Source: Spirochaetota bacterium (GTDB taxonomy: Bacteria; Spirochaetota; Spirochaetia; Treponematales; Treponemataceae). From it: a stretch of 8,067 nucleotides of DNA. The notes under the pieces are model-generated. The model ran no database searches and was not told the DNA's origin. It was given only the letters and a program-made list of their open reading frames with translations. The DNA is taken from the NCBI GenBank assembly GCA_022704725.1, contig JAKJFV010000060.1, forward strand, positions 1-8,067, in the 5' to 3' direction. Positions 1 through 5,412 of this stretch are shown here, one piece after another (position 1 is the stretch's first letter; each line of letters begins with the position of its first letter). The position numbers and the translations under genes were made by a program.

Positions 1-702
1 ATCTATAGACTCTGCAAGAGGAATTTCATCTTCATTTCCCAGTTCATCCGATACACTTTCATTTTTAAATCCCTTTGCCCTTATAAACATATTTTTACTG
101 TTTAGCCATGTCATATAGATAACACCGGGAATGCATGCGCAAAGAAATCCTATGGAAGCAATAGTAATACCGAATGTCTGCCCGCCTGTAAAACTTTCGG
201 TTGCAGTGTAGTGGGTGTTCTCATAGATGTAGCCCCAGTTATTTGCCTGTCCTGGTCCCTGTCCGAATCCGAGCGGAAGAAGAAGTCCCGAGGCTTTAAA
301 CAAATCCGGCATAAAAGTCAGTGCAAGTATAATGGTTATGGAAAAGCCTATAAGCGCCTGAAGCAGGTAACTGCCTACAATCAGCAGGCCGCTGTTAAAA
401 GCGTCCTTGCTTGCCTGTCTTTTCATCTCCCCCTTGCCGTATGATGTTTTCAGGCTGAGCGCTATAAACCCTATTGCCATAAAATGATAGGTTATCATAT
501 TAAGAAACCGTGTATCGAACAATGAGTCTAAACCTGCAGAGCGCAAGGCGAGCGCTATAAGACCGCCGATTACTGCTGTGGGAAGCAGTGATTTTCGTAA
601 AAAGGGCACATACCTGCGCAGTGTATTTGCCGCTAATAGTATTAGACATAAGACGCCGAATTGAATAAAGCCGGTCCAAACACTAGATTCCGAGAAATCC
701 AT
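1..702 (-). CDS. Sodium:glutamate symporter-type (GltS-like) permease, partial
   Basis: This is an inner-membrane secondary transporter, probably a sodium-coupled glutamate or related carboxylate carrier of the GltS family. The 234 codons visible are the N-terminal portion; there is no stop before the left edge, so roughly the second half is missing. Reading from the ATG at 702, hydrophobic stretches fill about residues 8-26, 38-55, 60-80, 95-125 and 176-198. The family-like loops are GFGQGPGQANNWG (residues 145-157) and GGQTFG (173-178). A hydrophilic, acidic loop follows from about residue 200 to the edge. Two ATGs compete, at 708 and 702. The strong ribosome site AGGGAGG (716-710) is 1 nt from the first and 7 nt from the second, so 702 is preferred. 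The start overlaps the end of the upstream acyltransferase gene, which implies co-transcription and probably coupled translation. Substrate is inferred from family resemblance only. Confidence 0.72.
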   Translation of the reverse strand, partial: MDFSESSVWTGFIQFGVLCLILLAANTLRRYVPFLRKSLLPTAVIGGLIALALRSAGLDSLFDTRFLNMITYHFMAIGFIALSLKTSYGKGEMKRQASKDAFNSGLLIVGSYLLQALIGFSITIILALTFMPDLFKASGLLLPLGFGQGPGQANNWGYIYENTHYTATESFTGGQTFGITIASIGFLCACIPGVIYMTWLNSKNMFIRAKGFKNESVSDELGNEDEIPLAESID

Positions 703-1885
703 CTTCATTCCTCCCTTTTAACCTTTTTATAGTATAAAAATAATAGAGAAATTGAAGTGCATTCCGCCTTTTTTCTCCATGAAGAAAGTAGTATGAATTT
801 CCGGTAAAGAAAAGAATCTTGTTCCTGCCATGAACAGCAAAGCCCTGAATTTCATCGAGAGAGAATACAATGGTCTTTTCCCCGTCTGAAATGCTAAAGT
901 CGTTCCATGTTAACGTTATAGATGCGTTTTTCATCTGAATGTAATTCGGTCTTCCCTTAATTTCTTCACCAAATACTTCGTTTTGCGATGAGATAGGCAG
1001 TAAATCTTTTATGTTGTCTTCGCAAAGATTCTGCATATATGAAACCTGATAATCATAGAATTCTTTAGTATTCTTAACCGCACGATTACCGCTTAGGAGT
1101 TTGAACGTAAGATCTTCCCCGTATTCAAGACTGTATCCGCACGCACTGCAGCTGAAAATATTGCCCGATGATCTGAGTGTTCCGGTGCTTTGACAGTCAG
1201 GGCAAAGAAAAAAAGCTCTTTCCATATATTCAGCTTTATGTCTGCTTTTATATCGAAGTGGAAGAGATGTCTCTTTTCTTGCACTTACTGATAAGAAATT
1301 TTGTATAAGATCATCAAAATCGTCATTGGGAATATCTTTATATTCTTCATACGATAAAACCTTGCGTATTCTTCCGAGCGATCTTCCTTTTCTTAATCCA
1401 TTGCCCCAGCGGGGATCAATTCCGTATAAGCCTTCAAGATTATATATTACAAGGGTAATTTTAAGCAGCTTAACAAGACGTCCAATACCCTTCATGATGT
1501 GCTGTTCATCGCCTGAGTAGCTTGTATTTCCATTTGGAAAAAGGCAGACGCTCCCTCCCTGTTTTACAGCACTCACCATCTCCCGTACCGTTGTTAAATC
1601 GCTCATTCCCTTAATTTTGGGTATTGGAGAAATGAGCCAGACAAGAAGACGGCTCCAAAAGCGTTTTTTAAATACATCATCGGCTGCTACATAATACAGG
1701 GGAAATTTAAATGACAGACCTACAAAGACAGGATCAAGCATTGATACGTGATTTGACAGCACCAGGCAGGGCCTTTCTCCGGATCCGTATGGTTCAGCCT
1801 TGTATCCGAACACTGCCCGTGCTAAAATTCTGCATAGAGTAGCTGCGATCCGGACAACAATCTGATGGCGTGGTAAAACTATCAT
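683..1885 (-). CDS. PlsC-type lysophospholipid acyltransferase with zinc ribbon and C-terminal beta domain
   Basis: This is a predicted membrane-associated acyltransferase of the 1-acylglycerol-3-phosphate acyltransferase (PlsC) superfamily, acting in phospholipid synthesis or remodelling. Taking the ATG at 1885 (400 residues), the NHxxxxD catalytic motif is NHVSMLD with His46 and Asp51. The third family motif, usually FPEG, reads FPNG (116-119). After the catalytic domain comes a four-cysteine zinc ribbon (Cys228, 231, 246, 249; CPDC and CSAC). A C-terminal segment at about 316-387 has the strand pattern of a PH- or GRAM-like fold. The frame is also open upstream to a TTG at 1927, giving 414 residues. 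I prefer 1885 because a sigma-70 promoter covers 1927-1898 and the homologous part begins just after 1885. The gene overlaps the GltS-like gene downstream. The acyltransferase superfamily call is firm; the substrate is unknown, and the E-to-N change in motif III makes a standard glycerol-phosphate substrate less certain. Confidence 0.78.
   Translation of the reverse strand: MIVLPRHQIVVRIAATLCRILARAVFGYKAEPYGSGERPCLVLSNHVSMLDPVFVGLSFKFPLYYVAADDVFKKRFWSRLLVWLISPIPKIKGMSDLTTVREMVSAVKQGGSVCLFPNGNTSYSGDEQHIMKGIGRLVKLLKITLVIYNLEGLYGIDPRWGNGLRKGRSLGRIRKVLSYEEYKDIPNDDFDDLIQNFLSVSARKETSLPLRYKSRHKAEYMERAFFLCPDCQSTGTLRSSGNIFSCSACGYSLEYGEDLTFKLLSGNRAVKNTKEFYDYQVSYMQNLCEDNIKDLLPISSQNEVFGEEIKGRPNYIQMKNASITLTWNDFSISDGEKTIVFSLDEIQGFAVHGRNKILFFTGNSYYFLHGEKRRNALQFLYYFYTIKRLKGRNEDGFLGI
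710..716 (-). promoter_or_regulatory. Ribosome binding site of the GltS-like gene
   Basis: Read on the minus strand the bases are AGGGAGG. The site is 7 nt from the ATG at 702 but only 1 nt from the in-frame ATG at 708, so it decides for the shorter start. It lies inside the last codons of the acyltransferase gene, as expected for a translationally coupled pair. Confidence 0.6.
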
Positions 1886-1906
1886 AGTACAATGCTTATG
1901 ATAGTT
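1877..1906. repeat. Perfect 10-bp inverted repeat, possible operator
   Basis: AACTATCATA (1877-1886) and TATGATAGTT (1897-1906) are exact inverted copies separated by 10 nt. The right arm contains the minus-strand -10 box and the left arm contains the ATG at 1885. The position suits a repressor operator for the acyltransferase unit. If transcribed from further upstream it could instead form an RNA hairpin hiding the start codon. No regulator gene is visible in the window. Confidence 0.5.
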
Positions 1907-1927
1907 GCCAAATGTTAAAACTGTCAA
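1898..1927 (-). promoter_or_regulatory. Sigma-70-like promoter for the acyltransferase/GltS unit
   Basis: On the minus strand a perfect -35 box TTGACA (1927-1922) is followed after 18 nt by TATCAT (1903-1898), a 5/6 match to the -10 consensus. Initiation would fall near 1891, only about six bases before the ATG at 1885, so the message would be nearly leaderless. This is a pattern match read by eye, with no transcript evidence. Confidence 0.45.
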
Positions 1928-1977
1928 CCTTTATGGTAAAATATTTGTTAGATACACCTTTCGTGCTGTAAAAAACG

Positions 1978-2005
1978 TAAACTCGCATAGCTAAATGTCC
2001 GATAC
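1978..2005 (+). promoter_or_regulatory. Sigma-28 (FliA)-like flagellar promoter candidate
   Basis: TAAA (1978-1981) and TCCGATAC (1998-2005) match the flagellar sigma-28 elements TAAA and GCCGATAA (six of eight in the second), with a 16-nt gap against the usual 15. The site points toward flbD and would leave an untranslated leader of about 80 nt. It is the best motility-type promoter seen ahead of the flagellar genes, but the spacing and two mismatches keep it tentative. Confidence 0.4.
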
Positions 2006-2058
2006 TTAAAGTAGGATTTTTTTTACATCGAAAAAGGTATTATTTTCATGCAAACTAC

Positions 2059-2087
2059 TTGACGGGTAATGAAATAGCATAGAAAAT
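2059..2087 (+). promoter_or_regulatory. Weak sigma-70-like promoter candidate before flbD
   Basis: TTGACG (2059-2064, 5/6) is followed after 17 nt by GAAAAT (2082-2087, 4/6). Transcription would begin almost at the flbD ATG (2094), giving a leaderless or nearly leaderless transcript. It could supply basal expression beside the upstream sigma-28-like site. The match is weak in an AT-rich gap. Confidence 0.2.
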
Positions 2088-2093
2088 AGAAGG

Positions 2094-2291
2094 ATGATAG
2101 AAGTTACACGCCTTGACGGCAGAACATATTGGATTAATCCGCATCAAATAGAGCGGATTGAAAAAAATCCTGATGTTACATTAGTAATGCTTTCGGGGCA
2201 AAAACTGGTTATAAAAAATAGTCCCGAAGAAATTATTCAGAAAATTATAGCTTATAGAAAACAGATTGGTTCATTCGGAAACGAAGATTAA
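2094..2291 (+). CDS. flbD: Flagellar protein FlbD (SwrD family)
   Basis: This is a 65-residue cytoplasmic protein of the FlbD family, which in spirochaetes, Firmicutes and others sits between flgE and motA. The Bacillus relative SwrD raises flagellar motor power, so a stator-related role is plausible. The sequence opens MIEVTRLDGRTYWINPHQIE, the characteristic family start, and continues with a short beta-strand core and a C-terminal helix around EEIIQKIIAYRKQ. Length is normal for the family. The purine-rich AGAAGG (2088-2093) touches the ATG with no spacer, which is odd, but the conserved N-terminus supports this start. It is the first gene of the plus-strand flagellar run and ends 13 nt before motA. 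Confidence 0.9.
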   Translation: MIEVTRLDGRTYWINPHQIERIEKNPDVTLVMLSGQKLVIKNSPEEIIQKIIAYRKQIGSFGNED

Positions 2292-2304
2292 TGGAGGAAT
2301 ATAG

Positions 2305-3087
2305 ATGGATCTGGCGACGATAATAGGACTAGTGGGTGGGGTTGCCGCAATTATAATGACCGTTTTAACATCAGGCGGTTCCATAATGGGTATTTTGGAT
2401 CTTGGATCTGCAATATTCGTTATTGGAGGTTCGTTTTTTGCTCTTTTTATAGCAAATCCCATGTCGGTTATTACGAAAATTTTCGGAATCATGGGCAGAA
2501 CATTTAAGATTCCCGACTTTAATGAAAAAGTTCTAGTGCAGAATATGGTTGCACTCTCGGAAAAAGCCCGCCGTGAGGGAATTCTTGCATTGGAAGAAGG
2601 CTTAGAGGATCTGGATGACGAATTCATGAAAACAGGATTGCGCCTTGTTGTTGACGGTACCGATGGCGTTGTCATTAAATCTATTTTACAGAATGAACTT
2701 AACAGAATTGAAAATAGACACTTGGACTGGATTAATATTATTGTTTCATGGGCAGGACTAGCACCTGGTTACGGAATGATGGGTACGGTTATTGGTCTTA
2801 TTGGTATGTTGAATAACCTTGAAGATAAATCATCGCTCGGACCTAACATGGCTGTTGCTCTTATTACAACCTTGTATGGTTCAATGATGGCGAACTGGAT
2901 TTTCACCCCGATTGCAACAAAGCTTGCGGGTCATAACGCAACAGAAGTTGCAACAAAGGAAATGATAATAGAAGGAGTTCTTTCAATTCAGGCCGGCGAT
3001 AACCCAAGAATTCTTGCAATGAAGCTTCTTACCTATCTTGATCCTAAATCACGCAAAGCAATTGAAGCAGATGTATTAAAGGACTAG
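2305..3087 (+). CDS. motA: Flagellar motor stator protein MotA
   Basis: MotA is the ion-channel subunit of the stator, paired with MotB in the inner membrane, and drives rotation through contacts with the rotor. The 260 residues show the MotA plan: two N-terminal membrane segments (about 2-22 and 31-51), a cytoplasmic domain with the ARREG motif (88-92) and following acidic residues that in other bacteria contact the rotor, then two membrane segments (about 143-170 and 181-203). The functional prolines appear as Pro154 in LAPGYGMMG and Pro202 in FTPIATK. The C-terminus is charged. Start is set by GGAGGA (2293-2298) at 6 nt. The gene appears intact and is followed after 3 nt by motB. Confidence 0.96.
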   Translation: MDLATIIGLVGGVAAIIMTVLTSGGSIMGILDLGSAIFVIGGSFFALFIANPMSVITKIFGIMGRTFKIPDFNEKVLVQNMVALSEKARREGILALEEGLEDLDDEFMKTGLRLVVDGTDGVVIKSILQNELNRIENRHLDWINIIVSWAGLAPGYGMMGTVIGLIGMLNNLEDKSSLGPNMAVALITTLYGSMMANWIFTPIATKLAGHNATEVATKEMIIEGVLSIQAGDNPRILAMKLLTYLDPKSRKAIEADVLKD

Positions 3088-3090
3088 AAC

Positions 3091-3330
3091 ATGGGTAAAA
3101 AAGAGCCTAAAAAAGCGTCACAAGAGTGGCTGACAACCTATGGAGATATGATAACTCTCATGCTTTGCTTCTTTGTTATGCTTTATAATCCGACAGAAGT
3201 AGATGCTGTTCAAATGGCTGCTCTTACAGCCTCTATTCACGGTGATCCGAGCGCAGGCGGTCAGTCTCTTGCTTCCGGCCGTCTTTCCGACTTAGGAAAT
3301 ACTATAAACAGTCGGCAAAGAGGGCAGTGA
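3091..3330 (+). pseudogene. motB: MotB N-terminal fragment (frameshifted motB, part 1)
   Basis: This part encodes the membrane anchor of MotB, the stator subunit that binds protons or sodium ions and ties the stator to peptidoglycan. The 79-residue product has a basic N-terminus, the ion-binding Asp19 within TYGDMITLMLCFFVMLYN, and the start of the periplasmic linker. Homology to MotB runs to about NTINS (residues 72-76). The frame then carries RQRGQ and a TGA at 3328-3330, while the continuation SAKRAVSLFAPDV is read in another frame from 3312. AAAGGA (3078-3083) lies 7 nt before the ATG, inside the end of motA. Alone it lacks the peptidoglycan-binding domain, so it should not make a working stator unless the shift is a sequence error or is bypassed. 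Confidence 0.85.
3300..3330 (+). other. Frameshift junction in motB
   Basis: The MotB reading frame passes from frame 1 (NTINS, ending at 3312) to the frame of SAKRAV (starting 3312). The net change equals loss of 3n+1 bases. No homopolymer or heptameric slippery sequence is visible at the junction, and there is no clear downstream stem-loop. From memory, treponemal MotB has about a dozen more residues here, which would favour a real or artefactual deletion of several codons over a single-base error. Confidence 0.75.
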
Positions 3331-3764
3331 GCCTTTTTGCGCCGGATGTAAAGTCGAATAAGATTACATTAACAAGCGATGAGCGGGGTTTGGTTATTAC
3401 ACTTGCGTCGGATTCTTTTTTTAAGGAAGGAAGTGCAGAGCTTAATATAGAAGAGACCCGTGAAACGCTTTTAAGAATTGCCCAGTTTCTATCTTCTGCA
3501 GATCTTGCCGGGCGCAAGTTCCGCATAGAGGGTCATACAGATTCCTCTCCCATTACTCTTGATCAATGGCCGAGCAATTGGGAGCTTTCTGCAGCACGGG
3601 CTGTTAATGTGTTACATTATTTATCGGACTTCGGTGCTGATGAAAAACAGTTTTCAATCGGCGGTTATGCCGACACAAGACCAAAGTATTCGAATGAAAG
3701 CGCGGAAGGAAGAGCATATAATAGGCGCGTAGATATTATAATTCTGGACGAAGGTCATTTTTAA
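3312..3764 (+). pseudogene. motB: MotB C-terminal OmpA-like fragment (frameshifted motB, part 2)
   Basis: This part encodes the periplasmic OmpA-family peptidoglycan-binding domain of MotB. Recognisable motifs include IEGHTDSSP, NWELSAARA and GYADTRP, and a closing EGRAYNRRVDIIIL. MotB-like sequence already begins at 3312 (SAKRAV), upstream of the first possible start, a GTG at 3327, so that GTG is probably an internal valine codon rather than a true start. If it were used, the product would be 145 residues with no membrane anchor or signal peptide and would stay in the cytoplasm. The GTG overlaps the TGA of part 1, so coupled translation cannot be ruled out from sequence alone. The frame ends 30 nt before fliL. 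Confidence 0.8.
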
Positions 3765-3794
3765 TGATATTATATACTGCAAGGAAGGTTTTAC

Positions 3795-4346
3795 ATGGCT
3801 GATGAAGATAATTTAAGTATGGATGATGGTGAACTAGGCGGTTCTGCTCCAGAAAAAAAATCGAAAGGACTTGGTGCTCTACTTCCTACATTATTAAAGT
3901 GGATTGGTATTGCCGTAGGTGCGGTTCTTCTCATCGTTACGGTTGTTGTAATAACCATGAAAATTATGGGATCAAATAATTCAGCTCAATCTGCAATTCC
4001 CTCTTCGGCCGAGTATGTCGGCAAGCGTGAAGTTCTTTCGTGGTACAGTTCTCTTGGTTCTATTAGAACGAAGACAAGCGACACACTGCCGGCAAGTGTC
4101 GTGGTGGAAGTAGTCTTGGGTTATAAAATTGACGATAAGGCAACATCCACAGAAATTACATCACGGCAGATTGAAATAAAAGACTTTTTACGCAGATTTT
4201 TTACTGAAAAAACAGTATCTGAGCTGCGGCCGCAAAACGAAGATAAGCTTCGTATAGAAATAAGAAATTCAATAAATGATGATATTCTAAGTACATCTAA
4301 AATTAAAGATGTCCGTTTTTTAACATTGGAAGTAGTGGAACAATAA
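3795..4346 (+). CDS. fliL: Flagellar basal body-associated protein FliL
   Basis: FliL is a single-pass inner-membrane protein that surrounds or stabilises the MotAB stator. The 183 residues have a short acidic cytoplasmic tail, a basic KKSKG patch, one membrane segment (about 32-58) and a periplasmic domain of about 125 residues. The periplasmic part contains the family pattern of a strand followed by helices (VVVEVVLGYKID, then EIKDFLRRFFTEKTVSEL) and a terminal strand VRFLTLEVVEQ. Size is typical. AAGGAAGG (3781-3788) is 6 nt before the ATG. The position between motB and fliM is the standard spirochaetal order. Confidence 0.92.
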   Translation: MADEDNLSMDDGELGGSAPEKKSKGLGALLPTLLKWIGIAVGAVLLIVTVVVITMKIMGSNNSAQSAIPSSAEYVGKREVLSWYSSLGSIRTKTSDTLPASVVVEVVLGYKIDDKATSTEITSRQIEIKDFLRRFFTEKTVSELRPQNEDKLRIEIRNSINDDILSTSKIKDVRFLTLEVVEQ

Positions 4347-4377
4347 CGCACTTGCAAAACATCAAGGGGATAAGGGC

Positions 4378-5412
4378 ATGAACGAAGTTCTGTCGCAAGA
4401 CGAAATTGATCAGTTGCTTATGGCTATAAGCTCCGGTGATACAGAAACCGAAGACTTTAAGCCGGTAAATGATACTCGCAAGATCAAAATATACGATTTT
4501 AAGCGTCCTGACAAATTCTCAAAGGAACAGATTCGTACAGTTTCTATCATGCACGAAACTTTTGCCCGTTTAACAACTACAAGCCTTTCTGCTCAGCTGA
4601 GAAGTCTTGTTCATGTTCACGTAGCATCGGTTGATCAGCTGACGTATGAGGAATTTATCCGTTCAATACCGACGCCCACTACACTTGCTGTAATAAATAT
4701 GGATCCCTTGAAGGGAAATGCAATTCTTGAAATAGATCCTGCTATTACCTTCTCTATGATTGACCGCCTTTTCGGTGGTACCGGTCAGGGGACTAAGGTT
4801 CAGCGCGATCTGACTGATATTGAACAATCTGTAATGGAAGGAATTATTGTCAGAATTCTGGCAAATATGAGAGAGGCTTGGACTCAGGTTATAGATCTTC
4901 GTCCTCGCCTTGGACAAATTGAAACAAATCCTCAGTTTGCCCAGATTGTTCCTCCTTCAGAAATGGTTGTTTTAGTTACTCTGGAAACCAAGGTCGGCGA
5001 TGAAGAGGGAATGATGAACTTCTGTATTCCCTATATAACAATTGAACCTATTATTTCAAAGCTGTCCTCGCAATTCTGGTTTTCTTCAGTTAGAAGAAGT
5101 TCCACAACACAGTATTTAGGTGTTTTAAAGGAAAAACTTTCATCGGTCGATATGGACGTTGTGGCGGAAATTGGATCAATAAATTTACCTATTAGAGATG
5201 TTTTAGGTTTACGAACGGGCGATATTGTCCGATTATCTAATGTAAGGGTAGGTGATCCCTTAACATTGAGTGTGGGCAACAAGAAAAAGTTTTTGTGCCA
5301 GCCCGGTGTAATTGGAAAGAAGATGGCTGTCCAGGTAATTGGTAAGATTAAACAGGCAGAAACAGAAGAGTTCGAAGAATTATCAGTAGAAGGAGATGAA
5401 TCGTATGAGTGA
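4378..5412 (+). CDS. fliM: Flagellar motor switch protein FliM
   Basis: FliM is the C-ring protein that receives phosphorylated CheY and sets the direction of rotation. The 344 residues comprise an N-terminal CheY-binding segment LSQDEIDQLL (5-14), a flexible linker, a CheC-like middle domain (about 40-235) with the FliG-contacting GGTGQG motif (133-138), and a C-terminal SpoA domain (about 250-330) that packs with FliN-type proteins. All parts look intact and the length is normal. AAGGGGA (4364-4370) lies 7 nt before the ATG. The 3' end overlaps the fliY start by 8 nt, which suggests coupled synthesis of the two switch proteins. Confidence 0.96.
   Translation: MNEVLSQDEIDQLLMAISSGDTETEDFKPVNDTRKIKIYDFKRPDKFSKEQIRTVSIMHETFARLTTTSLSAQLRSLVHVHVASVDQLTYEEFIRSIPTPTTLAVINMDPLKGNAILEIDPAITFSMIDRLFGGTGQGTKVQRDLTDIEQSVMEGIIVRILANMREAWTQVIDLRPRLGQIETNPQFAQIVPPSEMVVLVTLETKVGDEEGMMNFCIPYITIEPIISKLSSQFWFSSVRRSSTTQYLGVLKEKLSSVDMDVVAEIGSINLPIRDVLGLRTGDIVRLSNVRVGDPLTLSVGNKKKFLCQPGVIGKKMAVQVIGKIKQAETEEFEELSVEGDESYE
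5389..5395 (+). promoter_or_regulatory. Ribosome binding site of fliY
   Basis: GAAGGAG lies within the final fliM codons. It is 9 nt before the ATG at 5405 and directly abuts the in-frame ATG at 5396, so it favours 5405 as the start of FliY. Confidence 0.6.

Noticed and set aside
211..444. Plus-strand frame of 77 codons
   Set aside because: It is antisense to the GltS-like gene, which has a clear membrane-protein sequence and ribosome site; the plus frame has neither.
1886..1927. Extension of the acyltransferase to a TTG start at 1927
   Set aside because: The added 14 residues show no family features and coincide with a promoter and inverted repeat, so they are more likely untranslated; not fully excluded, because AGG directly precedes the TTG.
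3300..3330. Programmed ribosomal frameshifting in motB
   Set aside because: No slippery heptamer or stimulatory structure is visible, and a programmed shift is not, to my knowledge, described for MotB. A deletion or sequence error is simpler.
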